In this document: positions 1 through 6,693 of the stretch, in pieces
Layout of the letters: every line of letters begins with the position of its first letter
Numbering within the stretch: position 1 is the first letter of the stretch
Source of the DNA: Oxalobacteraceae bacterium
GTDB lineage: Bacteria > Pseudomonadota > Gammaproteobacteria > Burkholderiales > Burkholderiaceae_D
Reading direction: 5' to 3'
Length of the DNA: 8,586 nt
Assembly: GCA_003537575.1 (NCBI GenBank)
Contig: DPRS01000061.1
Span: 1 to 8,586 of the forward strand
Notes under the pieces: generated by a model
The model's input: only the letters and a program-made list of their open reading frames with translations
Database searches by the model: none
Told to the model about the DNA's origin: nothing
Program-made: the position numbers and the translations under genes

Positions 1-961
1 GCTGGTTCGACAGCGCGCCCGGCACCCCGGCCGCGCCGTTCTGGGCGCCGTTGACCGACTCGCTGGATTGCTGGCTGCGCACCGTGCCGCTGTTGGGCTC
101 CTGGTTCGGCTTGTAGATTTCGGCGGCTTGCTCGGAATGGCTGAAATCGACGTCGGCGGTGGCTTCCGCGCGCACGTTGTCGGCGCCGACGATCGGGCTG
201 ATGATCGATTCGATGCGCTTGACGATATTCTGTTGCAGTTCCTGCACGTACTTCAGCTGGGTCGGATCGAGGGCGTTGGGGTCGCGCTGCTTGTCGTTTT
301 GCGACAACAGGTTGCCATTCTGGTCGATCACGCTGACGTTTTTCGGCGGCAGGTCCGGCACGCTGCTGGCCACCAGGTGCACCACGGCATTGACCTGCTG
401 CTGGTCGAGGCTGCGGCCCTGGTGCAGATTGATCAGCACCGAAGCGGTCGGTTTTTGCTGGTCGCGCACGAACACCGACGCCTTCGGCAGGGCCAGGTGC
501 ACGCGTGCCCCGGCCACCTGGGCGATCGACTGGATCGAGCGCGCCAGCTCGCCTTCCAGGGCGCGCTGGAAATTCACCTGTTCATGGAATTGCGACACGC
601 CCAGCTTCTGGTTTTCCATCAGTTCGAAGCCGACGTTGCCGCCTTTCGGCAAGCCCTGCGAGGCCAGCTTCAGGCGAGCGTCGTGCACCTTGTCGGCCGG
701 CACCAGGATGGCGCCGCCGCCTTCGGCATACTTGTAGGGGATGTTCAGTTGTTGCAGCGAAGCGACGATGGCGCCGCCGTCGCGGTCGGAAAAATTCGAA
801 AACAGCACCCGGTAATCCGGCTGTTGGCTCCACATCCACACGCCTGCCATGAGAGCCACTGTCAGCGCCGCCCCGACCATCATGACGATGTTGCGGCCGG
901 CCGGCGATCGCGCGAAATTCGTCACGCCAGGCGCAATGGCGCCTTCGCCAGCTATTGCCAT
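1..961 (-). CDS. fliF: Flagellar MS-ring protein FliF, N-terminal part (runs off the left edge)
   Basis: FliF forms the MS ring in the inner membrane, the base on which the flagellar basal body, switch and type III export apparatus are built. The visible 320 residues begin with a short cytoplasmic stretch, then a transmembrane helix at about residues 22-44 (GRNIVMMVG...ALMAGVWMW), then the periplasmic YscJ/FliF ring-building domain (about 46-220), with family-typical stretches such as DYRVLFSN (49-56), QGLPKGGNVGFELM (102-115) and VHLALPK (154-160). The next ring-building domain starts near 235. The window ends at residue 320 in the low-complexity Gln/Gly/Asn-rich region; FliF is usually about 550-570 residues, so roughly 40% is missing. 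The ATG is supported by an AAGGAGG ribosome binding site 6 nt upstream (968-974). It is divergent from fliE, and by analogy with other bacteria it probably leads a fliFGHIJ operon to the left (inference). Confidence 0.97.
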   Translation of the reverse strand, partial: MAIAGEGAIAPGVTNFARSPAGRNIVMMVGAALTVALMAGVWMWSQQPDYRVLFSNFSDRDGGAIVASLQQLNIPYKYAEGGGAILVPADKVHDARLKLASQGLPKGGNVGFELMENQKLGVSQFHEQVNFQRALEGELARSIQSIAQVAGARVHLALPKASVFVRDQQKPTASVLINLHQGRSLDQQQVNAVVHLVASSVPDLPPKNVSVIDQNGNLLSQNDKQRDPNALDPTQLKYVQELQQNIVKRIESIISPIVGADNVRAEATADVDFSHSEQAAEIYKPNQEPNSGTVRSQQSSESVNGAQNGAAGVPGALSNQ

Positions 962-1181
962 GATGGGCCTCCTTGTGCGCTGCTATCTGCGTTTACGATC
1001 GTTCGATTCACTGAAATCCTCAAATACCAGTCCCTTTTCAGGTTTTCGTTTATTTTCCGTGCAACAAAAATTTTCAATCCTTGGAATACAGCAATATTTC
1101 CACAGCTTATCAGAGTGCCGGATTTCTGCGCGCCTGTTAAGGTAGCGGTGTGAAAAAAGAATTGCCGAGGAGGAGCAGCGA
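962..1181. other. Divergent fliF / fliE intergenic region
   Basis: These 220 bp separate the two divergent start codons and must carry control signals for both transcripts. Ribosome binding sites are clear on both sides: CCTCCTT at 968-974 (minus-strand AAGGAGG for fliF) and AGGAGGAG at 1168-1175 for fliE. The centre (about 1020-1110) is markedly more AT-rich than the surrounding genes, as expected of a promoter region. I found no convincing sigma-28 (TAAAGTTT-N11-GCCGATAA) or sigma-54 (GG-N10-GC) match on either strand, so the promoters are left unassigned. A class II type control by FlhDC would fit the gene content but is only inferred. Confidence 0.6.
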
Positions 1182-1541
1182 ATGAAAACCCAGTTGATCG
1201 ACACCAGCCGCATCGAAGCGATGATGACGCAGCTGAAGGCCGCCGCCAGCAGGCCAGCGGGGGCGCTCGGGGGCGTCAACCCGGCCGCAGCCGATGCCGC
1301 CACTACGTCGACCAAAAAAGTCGGCTTTGGCGATGCACTGAAGGCTTCGCTCGACCAGGTCAACATGTCGCAGAAAAAGGCCGATCAGCTTGGTCAGGCC
1401 TTCATGACGGGCGACGACAAGGTGAGCTTGTCGGATGTGATGATTTCGATGCAAAAGGCGAATATCAACTTCCAGGCCACTATCCAGGTGCGCAACAAGC
1501 TGGTGTCAGCCTATCACGACATCATGAACATGCAGGTTTGA
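1182..1541 (+). CDS. fliE: Flagellar hook-basal body protein FliE
   Basis: FliE is the small adaptor between the MS ring (FliF) and the proximal rod, and is the first rod-type substrate exported through the flagellar secretion system. The product has 119 residues, slightly longer than the enteric protein (about 104). The N-terminal 45 residues are Ala-rich and variable; the conserved helical C-terminal half (about 48-119) contains VGFGDALKASLDQVN, then VSLSDVMISMQKA and IQVRNKLVSAYHDIM, which are the hallmark FliE stretches. The ATG follows AGGAGGAG with 6-nt spacing. It is a single-gene unit as far as the window shows: divergent from fliF, whose product it binds, and convergent with ycgR, with a hairpin just after its stop codon. 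Confidence 0.97.
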   Translation: MKTQLIDTSRIEAMMTQLKAAASRPAGALGGVNPAAADAATTSTKKVGFGDALKASLDQVNMSQKKADQLGQAFMTGDDKVSLSDVMISMQKANINFQATIQVRNKLVSAYHDIMNMQV

Positions 1542-1548
1542 AAACAAA

Positions 1549-1565
1549 CAAGCCAGGCTGGCTTG
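1549..1565. terminator. Hairpin between convergent fliE and ycgR
   Basis: A perfect 7-bp inverted repeat, CAAGCCA / TGGCTTG, with a 3-nt loop lies 7 nt after the fliE stop and 10 nt beyond the ycgR stop. Read on the minus strand it is followed by a T-rich run (TTGTTTTC), so it looks better as the ycgR terminator. On the plus strand it is followed by CTTCT only, so termination of fliE there would be weak. A shared bidirectional terminator is the most economical reading. Confidence 0.6.
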
Positions 1566-1575
1566 CTTCTGCGGC

Positions 1576-2346
1576 TTACTTCAGCATGCCGGTCATCTTG
1601 GCATTCTGTTCGCGTTCCAGCTTGGTGATGTAGCGCTGGATCGCCGCCATCATGGCCGGCGGCAGTTCGGTAAACAGGCAGCCGATGCGACGCACCTGCT
1701 TCCCCGTCGGCAGGGTGATGTCCTGCCAGTTACGCACCTGCAGCGAGGTGACTACCACCGTATTGCCGGGCAACTGAATGCGGCAATCCCGGTAAATCGT
1801 GCCGATGGTCGCGTCCAGGCTTTTCTTGTCATCCACCAGCGCAACGCCGCCGCCGCTGACGTTTTGCAGTGTCAGCGTGACGGCTTCCGTGCCCAGTTCG
1901 CGTTGAATCGGGACGGTGCAGCGCACCGGGTTGGAAATCGGCGTAGGTACCCGGTAGTGCTCGCGCCGCTGCAGGCGGATCAGGAACTCCGGGATTGGCA
2001 TTGCCAGCGCCGGCAAATCTTCATAGTCGCATTGCTCCGCCTGGCTGGCAAAGAACAGGATGCGGATACGGTCCAGCACTGTCTCGAATGAAAGATTCTG
2101 GCTTTCAGCGATGCGGCGGTTCATCGCGGTGTCGGTCGCGCAATCGATGTACATGGTGCCGCTGTCTTCGTCGACGCCCAGCACCGAGGTGATGACTGCT
2201 TCCGGACTGCCGCTCACCAGCAAGGTGATGAGCTGGCGCTGCTGTTCGAGCGCGCGCAGCAGGGAGAGGATTTCCCGACGCGAATGCACCTTGTAGGGAC
2301 TTAATTCCTCTTCCCTCGGACTGTCCGGATTAATGATGGTTTGCAT
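1576..2346 (-). CDS. ycgR: Flagellar brake protein YcgR (PilZ domain, c-di-GMP effector)
   Basis: YcgR-type proteins bind cyclic di-GMP and then act on the flagellar motor to slow or bias rotation, linking the second messenger to motility. The 256-residue product has the expected two parts: an N-terminal YcgR domain (about 15-115) and a C-terminal PilZ domain (about 123-245). Both c-di-GMP binding signatures are intact: the RxxxR element in RREHYR (residues 127-132) and NxSxxG as NVSGGG (162-167). The length is normal for the family. The ATG is the only plausible start because an in-frame TAA lies five codons upstream, but it has no recognisable Shine-Dalgarno sequence, so translation may be weak. 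It lies 76 bp after fhlB on the same strand and may be the last gene of the fliD transcript or have its own promoter; no clear promoter is visible. Confidence 0.94.
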   Translation of the reverse strand: MQTIINPDSPREEELSPYKVHSRREILSLLRALEQQRQLITLLVSGSPEAVITSVLGVDEDSGTMYIDCATDTAMNRRIAESQNLSFETVLDRIRILFFASQAEQCDYEDLPALAMPIPEFLIRLQRREHYRVPTPISNPVRCTVPIQRELGTEAVTLTLQNVSGGGVALVDDKKSLDATIGTIYRDCRIQLPGNTVVVTSLQVRNWQDITLPTGKQVRRIGCLFTELPPAMMAAIQRYITKLEREQNAKMTGMLK

Positions 2347-2401
2347 CTGAATATGATTTTATCGGATGGGCGTGGTATTCCGGCCGTCTCCCGGCGATGG
2401 G

Positions 2402-2426
2402 CGCATATGCGATGATCGCATATCAT
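2402..2426. repeat. Palindrome in the fhlB-ycgR gap (candidate operator)
   Basis: Positions 2405-2413 and 2415-2423 form a perfect inverted repeat, ATATGCGAT-G-ATCGCATAT, with 9-bp arms and a 1-nt centre. It also contains the smaller palindrome CGCATATGCG (2402-2411) and a direct repeat of CGCATAT 15 bp apart (2402 and 2417). It begins at the fhlB stop codon (2423-2425) and precedes ycgR by about 58 bp. No T-run follows on either strand, so it is a poor intrinsic terminator; a dimeric-regulator operator or an mRNA processing hairpin are alternatives. The symmetry is seen directly; the function is inferred. Confidence 0.45.
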
Positions 2427-2713
2427 ACCTTGTCATGGTGGTGTTGCCCAGAATCAAGATGATAAAGCCACGCCAGCAGTTCTGCAACAGCGCGGTACAA
2501 GGCCGGCGGGATATGGGTGTCCAGGTCGACCTGCATCAGCAGGGCCACCAGCTCCCGTGATTCGTGCACGAATACGCCATTTTCGCGGGCGCGCCGGATG
2601 ATTTCCTCGGCGATCAGGCCACGACCCTTGGCCAGCACCTTGGGCGCCGGCTCACCGGCCAGGTAAGCCAGCGCCACGGCATTTTGCGGGCGGAAATCAG
2701 GTTTGTTCGTCAT
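2423..2713 (-). CDS. fhlB: FhlB: stand-alone FlhB C-terminal-domain-like export switch protein
   Basis: This small protein (96 residues from the ATG) matches the cytoplasmic C-terminal domain of the export gate protein FlhB (EscU/YscU/HrcU family) without the membrane part. Visible family stretches are AVALAY (12-17), APKVLAKGRGLIAEEI (23-38), RARENGVFVHES (41-52), IPPALYRAVAELLAWLY (68-84). The NPTH autocleavage motif expected just before AVALAY in full FlhB is replaced by RPQN, so it should not self-cleave. In full flagellar systems FlhB_C binds FliK and changes export specificity from hook to filament proteins; free FhlB versions are thought to act at or substitute for that site. The gene overlaps the 3' end of fliK by 17 bp, suggesting translational coupling. 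A TTG at 2720-2722 would add three residues; the ATG is preferred although neither has a good ribosome binding site. Confidence 0.88.
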   Translation of the reverse strand: MTNKPDFRPQNAVALAYLAGEPAPKVLAKGRGLIAEEIIRRARENGVFVHESRELVALLMQVDLDTHIPPALYRAVAELLAWLYHLDSGQHHHDKV

Positions 2714-3809
2714 CGTTGACAATCAAGGCATCCATCGGCAGTCCTGCCGCATCCAGCGCCTGCGCCAGGTCGGCGCCATGTGCGCGCAGCAGCGCCGCGC
2801 TGTCGGCCGAACCGGTGCGCACCAGGATGCTCACGCGATCGCCTTTCAGATGCAGGGTGGCTGAAACCTCTCCCAGCGATGGCAGCTGGAATTTGACGGC
2901 GCTCTGCCAGGCTTCCTGCTGCTCCCGATCTTCCGGCTGATTGCCATCGGCGGCGTCGCGTTCGATTTCCCACTCCATTTTCTGCCCCGGCCACAGTTCT
3001 CCCTGCCAGACGAAGCGCTGGGTTTCCAGCGCATTGAGCTGGGCATGGACCAGCTGCGCCGCCTGCGAATTGAGGGCGCCGGCTTCGATGCCGGGCTGAA
3101 GGGCGTTGCCGGCGCGGGCGTGCAGTTCCGATGCCAACTCCGAAAGAGAACGGCCGCTGCCCAGCCATTGCCCTGCCAGGTGGCGCAGCAGCGCCGCTTC
3201 GGTGCTGCTGCCGCCGTCCTCTGCGGCGGCGCCGGCTTGCGCAGCCTGCGGCTCGCGCTGAATCGACGACAGCGAACGGCTGCCGGCGGCCCATTGCGCC
3301 AGGTGGGATTCGTAGAACAGGCCGCTGGCATCGGCGGCATCCTGCAGCGCGGCGGCAAGCTGGGGAGCGCCGGCAGCGGGCGAGGCGAGCAGCGGCGTGC
3401 GGCCGAGTGCGGCGGTTGCGCCGCCGTTCTGCTGCGCCGACTGCAGCAGGCTGTCGATCAGGCGGGCGGCCTGGCTCAGGGTGGCGTGGGCATCGCTGGC
3501 CGGCGTTCCGGCGCCGGCGCCCAGCAAAAAGGTCGGGCGCGGCTGCCGCTCCACCAGCGTCATGGCCAAGTCGTCGCCGACCTTGGCGCCGACCGGCAGC
3601 GACATGCGCGCGGAAGCATTGGCCACCCGCACCAGGAAAGTGCCGTCGGCGAGGCGTTCCAGCACCTTCGCCGGCACTTGCTGGCCGAGCGCGATCTGGT
3701 TCAGGCGATGGTAAACCTCCTGGCGCGCATCGGTGCTGTGGCCGACCGGCGCCGGCGCCTCGACATAGGCAATGGGCCGTGATCCGACGCTATCGGCCCG
3801 CGGCAGCAT
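2697..3809 (-). CDS. fliK: Flagellar hook-length control protein FliK
   Basis: FliK is secreted during hook growth, measures hook length and triggers the export switch through its C-terminal domain. The 370-residue product has a short N-terminal part, a low-complexity Ala/Gln/Gly-rich middle (about 96-205, ruler-like and probably extended) and a conserved C-terminal hook-length domain (about 258-365) with WPGQKMEWEIE (273-283), LPSLGEVSATLHLKGDRVSI (309-328) and a final helix AADLAQALDAAGLPMD-like segment (346-360). A SGLFYESHLAQW stretch (162-173) is typical of betaproteobacterial FliK. The ATG lies 2 nt after the fliT stop with a weak AGGG upstream, and the 3' end overlaps fhlB, so it is firmly embedded in the fliD-S-T-K-fhlB unit. 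Because a fliK usually also follows fliJ in a fliFGHIJ operon, this may be one of two FliK-type genes in the genome (inference). Confidence 0.92.
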   Translation of the reverse strand: MLPRADSVGSRPIAYVEAPAPVGHSTDARQEVYHRLNQIALGQQVPAKVLERLADGTFLVRVANASARMSLPVGAKVGDDLAMTLVERQPRPTFLLGAGAGTPASDAHATLSQAARLIDSLLQSAQQNGGATAALGRTPLLASPAAGAPQLAAALQDAADASGLFYESHLAQWAAGSRSLSSIQREPQAAQAGAAAEDGGSSTEAALLRHLAGQWLGSGRSLSELASELHARAGNALQPGIEAGALNSQAAQLVHAQLNALETQRFVWQGELWPGQKMEWEIERDAADGNQPEDREQQEAWQSAVKFQLPSLGEVSATLHLKGDRVSILVRTGSADSAALLRAHGADLAQALDAAGLPMDALIVNDDEQT

Positions 3810-3811
3810 GG

Positions 3812-4144
3812 TCAGCCCTGGCTGGCGCCGTAGGCCTGGGAAAGCTTGCGTTCGGTGCCGGTGCTATTGATCAGCCGCGACAGTTGTCCCATCCACGGCT
3901 CGGTGAGGTTGCGGATTTCGCGGTCGTCGGCGAGGATTTTCTTGATGATTTTGACTTTGCGCTCGCGTACCTCGCCAATCAAGGCGATTGGGGGCTCGCC
4001 GCTGCGTAGCGTTTCAACGTGGCTTGCACAGCGTGATTCCAGCGCCGCCAGCTCATCCCAATCGCCGTTGCGCGCAGCAATAAGCATCTGGCCGGTGATA
4101 GTGGCTACCGTCTCGTAGAGGGAAATGACTTCCTGGCTATTCAT
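3812..4144 (-). CDS. fliT: Flagellar export chaperone FliT
   Basis: FliT is a small cytoplasmic helical protein that binds the cap protein FliD and guides it to the export ATPase; in enterics it also inhibits FlhDC when free. The product has 110 residues, close to the family size, almost entirely predicted helical: an N-terminal helix from SQEVISLYETVATITGQM, a DWDELAALESRC helix (29-39) and a basic RERKVKIIKKILADD helix (60-74) followed by EIRNLTEPWMGQL (76-88). Sequence conservation in FliT is low, so the call leans on this pattern plus position between fliS and fliK. The ATG starts 4 nt after the fliS stop and the stop is 2 nt before fliK, with only weak ribosome binding sites, which suggests coupled translation. 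Whether it also regulates FlhDC here cannot be read from the sequence. Confidence 0.9.
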   Translation of the reverse strand: MNSQEVISLYETVATITGQMLIAARNGDWDELAALESRCASHVETLRSGEPPIALIGEVRERKVKIIKKILADDREIRNLTEPWMGQLSRLINSTGTERKLSQAYGASQG

Positions 4145-4148
4145 ATGC

Positions 4149-4628
4149 TTATGCTTTCACGAGGCGAGAGGTGTGGGGAGCGAAGGGGTCGCTGTTTGCT
4201 GGGATGGTCGGCGCCGGGGCTTCGACCGCCGGTGCCGGCGCATCGCCAATGGCTTGCCACGCATCCTTCAAGCCTTTGAGCAACTGATAGACTTCATTCA
4301 GCACAGCTGGATCATTCTTGAGGTTGGCAAGCAGCAGGCGGTTACCCATGTACTCATACAGTTCATGCAAGTTGATGGCGATTTCGCCGCCGGCTTGTTT
4401 GTTGAGGCTGGCACGCAAACCATTGTCGATGATGTTAATCGCTTTCGAGATGGCCTTGCCCTTGGCTGGAATGTCGCCGGCCTGCATCGATTGCGTCGCC
4501 GATGTGATAGCTACCATTGCGCCCTCGAACAACATCAATACCAGCTGATGAGGGCTGGCGGTTGCAACGCCGGTCTCCATGCTAACCTTGGCATAGGCAT
4601 TTGCGCCTAAATTTGGGGATCCAAACAT
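4149..4628 (-). CDS. fliS: Flagellar export chaperone FliS
   Basis: FliS binds the C-terminal disordered end of flagellin in the cytoplasm, preventing premature polymerisation and delivering it for export. From the chosen ATG the protein has 159 residues. The four-helix core shows the family pattern: AYAKVSMETGV (11-21), SPHQLVLMLFEGA (25-37, the signature region), KAISKAINIIDNGLRASLN (58-76) and LYEYMGNRLLLANLKND (90-106). The last 30 residues form an Ala/Pro-rich tail (about 129-148) that makes it longer than the enteric protein (about 136). The start is set by AAAGGAG at 4634-4640, 5 nt before this ATG; an upstream in-frame TTG (4644-4646) would place that site inside the gene and is rejected. 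It follows fliD by 10 bp, and its ribosome binding site overlaps the fliD stop codon. Confidence 0.95.
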   Translation of the reverse strand: MFGSPNLGANAYAKVSMETGVATASPHQLVLMLFEGAMVAITSATQSMQAGDIPAKGKAISKAINIIDNGLRASLNKQAGGEIAINLHELYEYMGNRLLLANLKNDPAVLNEVYQLLKGLKDAWQAIGDAPAPAVEAPAPTIPANSDPFAPHTSRLVKA

Positions 4629-4633
4629 TGCAT

Positions 4634-4640
4634 CTCCTTT
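4634..4640 (-). promoter_or_regulatory. fliS ribosome binding site that fixes its start
   Basis: On the minus strand AAAGGAG is followed by a 5-nt spacer and ATG (4626-4628). The site overlaps the fliD stop codon TAA (4639-4641), so ribosomes ending fliD are placed directly at the fliS start. This argues against the longer TTG-initiated reading of fliS. Confidence 0.8.
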
Positions 4641-6657
4641 ATTCAATCTTCGGCAGATTACTTAACTGCTGCTGAAGAAAATTACTGGTGCTCGTCATGC
4701 TATTGATCATGGTATCGAGTGCGGTGAACTGGGCACGGTATCGTTTTTCCGTGGCGAAAAGTCTGATACTCATGGCTTCTCTGGATTTTTCTAGACTTTT
4801 AATGCTGTCGTTGATGCCCCCGGTGCGGCCGCTGATGATCCCCTCGCTGCCGAGATAGCTGTCCAGCAGTTTGCTCAGTTGTCCCGCGACACCGGTTGAG
4901 AAGCTGACTGTGCCGCGCGTGCCAGTCGATCCACCAGTGATCTGCAGCTTCAATCCATCAATGACTGTATTCGTTGGTCCAGTCAGGAATTGGCCGGCGC
5001 CGGTCGCCGCAATGCCGCCGATAGTGCCGGCCACGTCCTCGCCGTCGGCGCTCGTCATCGCCGCGCCGAACAACGTGGCAATGCTGGTTCCTGTGTCGTT
5101 GGTGATCGAGATTTTCGAAGCAGTGCCATACCGGCTGGAGGTCAACTTCAAATGACCATCCGCGTCAACCGATGCGGTGACGGACAATCCCGCCGTCGAA
5201 AAAGCGGACGTGCCATTGATCGCGGACTGCAGCAAAGCAGTGAGCTGCTGATCCGTATAGCTGCCCTCAGCCAGCGATACTTTTGCGGTGACGCCATCCA
5301 GCGTGACATTAAGTCTGCTTCCTGGATCAATGGTGGTGTTAGAGCCGGCCACGATACGGTCGCCAGTCAGATAACCTTGCTTAGGTGTGTTCGATATGAC
5401 GACTTCATAATTGCCTGCCTTGGTGCCCGGCTTAGACTCGGCCACACTGACAAGATCATCGGTCGAGCGTCCTAACGTGGAAAACAGCGCGGCAACGTCG
5501 CCTGCGCTATTTGTGATCGCCTTTTGTAGTTTGGCACTATCGACAGCCAGCGTGCCATCTTTCTGAAACGTCACGCCTACTTCGGCAAGGTTCTTTAAGC
5601 TGCCTGCATTCGCATTGGCGGCGGTGAGCGTCTGGCGCAGATCCACCTGCAATGAACGTATCGTGGCATCCCCGAACAACAGCCCGGATTGCTTTGTTGC
5701 AGCGTCGTACGAGGTGAGTTTTTTTAGCGTGCCGTTGAGTTCGTTATAAGACTTGACGAAATCGTTGACCGTGGTGGTCACCGAATTGGTGTCTTTGCTG
5801 ACAGAAAAAGTCGTGCTACCGATCTTGTTGGCATTCAGTGTCACGCCTTGGATCGCGTCGCTGATCGTCTTCGTCTGGCTATTGATGATAATGCCGTTGA
5901 CGGTCAATACCGTATTTTGCGCCGCCGCCGCCTCGGTCATTTTCTGGTCCGCGGCCACGGCCGGATCATAGCCCAGCAATGCCTGCAATGCAGGATCTCC
6001 ATCGCTAGATACAGAAATCTTCATGCTGGACATCTGCCCAGTTTTGTTGGAAGTCAGCACAAGCCGGTTGGGTGTGGCGCTGCCATCGTTGATGATGGTG
6101 GCAGTTACGCCGAAATCCGACTTGTTGATGGCATCGCGGATGCCTTGCAGAGTGTTGTTCGTGCTGTCGATCTTGATGGTGCCGGTACCGCGCGTTGCAT
6201 CCTGGGTAAATGTGGAGCCGTCCGGATAAACGCCCCCAGCAGCCGTTCCAGTGATCGTCCCGAACTGGAACGTGATCGTTGTCTCTGTCCCGGTTCCTAT
6301 CTTTGCGGATGTGCTGCCCTGGCCAGCGGACTTTAGTGTCTGCGCCTGGGCAAGAGATGTCACATTGACGTTATACGCGCCTGTAGCTGCCTTGCTTGTC
6401 GCAGATCCGGTAAGAATGGCGGTGTCTCCGGAGCTGGCAGTCATTGACTGGAATTTTGATGGATTGGCAAGTTGCGCAATCGCAGTCTGAAAGGAGCTCA
6501 AGGCTCCGCTGACAGTGCCAAAGGCAGACAGCTTGGCCTGATAGCTGGCTTCTTTCTGGGTCAGGCGCGTCAAAGGCTGTGCCTCGACCGCCATCAATTG
6601 GCTGACGATGCTGTTGACGTCCAAACTGGAACCAATGCCTGGTGAAGATATGCCCAC
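4639..6657 (-). CDS. fliD: Flagellar filament cap protein FliD (hook-associated protein 2)
   Basis: FliD forms the cap at the filament tip under which exported flagellin folds and adds to the filament; in some bacteria it is also an adhesin. The 672-residue product starts with the classic GISSPGIGSSLDVNSIVSQL and FliD_N domain (about 11-107, ending ATGAYNVNVTSLAQAQTL), carries the central region and FliD_C (about 245-660), and ends with a coiled-coil terminus (SLEKSREAMSIRLFATEKRY at 621-640, then MINSMTSTSNFLQQQLSNL). It is about 200 residues longer than enteric FliD (468); most of the excess lies at about 402-588, between VAALFSTLG and GQLSKLLDSYL, and includes a second hook-IN-like GNYEVVIS element (415-422). 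The start codon is GTG with GGGAGG 5 nt upstream (6663-6668). A sigma-28 promoter lies just upstream. GC content looks clearly lower than in neighbouring fliK. Confidence 0.97.
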   Translation of the reverse strand: MGISSPGIGSSLDVNSIVSQLMAVEAQPLTRLTQKEASYQAKLSAFGTVSGALSSFQTAIAQLANPSKFQSMTASSGDTAILTGSATSKAATGAYNVNVTSLAQAQTLKSAGQGSTSAKIGTGTETTITFQFGTITGTAAGGVYPDGSTFTQDATRGTGTIKIDSTNNTLQGIRDAINKSDFGVTATIINDGSATPNRLVLTSNKTGQMSSMKISVSSDGDPALQALLGYDPAVAADQKMTEAAAAQNTVLTVNGIIINSQTKTISDAIQGVTLNANKIGSTTFSVSKDTNSVTTTVNDFVKSYNELNGTLKKLTSYDAATKQSGLLFGDATIRSLQVDLRQTLTAANANAGSLKNLAEVGVTFQKDGTLAVDSAKLQKAITNSAGDVAALFSTLGRSTDDLVSVAESKPGTKAGNYEVVISNTPKQGYLTGDRIVAGSNTTIDPGSRLNVTLDGVTAKVSLAEGSYTDQQLTALLQSAINGTSAFSTAGLSVTASVDADGHLKLTSSRYGTASKISITNDTGTSIATLFGAAMTSADGEDVAGTIGGIAATGAGQFLTGPTNTVIDGLKLQITGGSTGTRGTVSFSTGVAGQLSKLLDSYLGSEGIISGRTGGINDSIKSLEKSREAMSIRLFATEKRYRAQFTALDTMINSMTSTSNFLQQQLSNLPKIE

Positions 6658-6693
6658 CTGCGCCTCCCGATAAAGTCATTGCACTATAACTGC

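Noticed and set aside
1022..1060. AAATA and TATTT half sites in the fliF-fliE gap, resembling an FlhDC box
   Set aside because: The half sites are about 24 bp apart, wider than the enteric consensus, and the flanking bases do not match.
1083..1101. Imperfect dyad GGAATA...TATTTCC between fliF and fliE
   Set aside because: The arms are short and out of register by one base; in an AT-rich stretch this is easily chance.
68..1153. Long plus-strand open frame of 361 codons across fliF
   Set aside because: It is antisense to a clear fliF reading frame and extends into the intergenic region. Its composition (Arg/His/Leu/Val-rich) is typical of the shadow of a high-GC gene, and it resembles no family I know.
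2359..2366. TCCGATAA box on the minus strand before ycgR, like a sigma-28 -10 element
   Set aside because: Seven of eight bases match, but the -35 position holds GGCC rather than TAAA, and a start from it would leave only about a 5-nt leader. It is not called as a promoter.
3045..4009. Long plus-strand frames (245 and 292 codons) opposite fliK and fliT
   Set aside because: They overlap each other and two supported minus-strand genes, and encode low-complexity Arg/Ala/Gly-rich sequence, as expected for complementary frames of GC-rich DNA.
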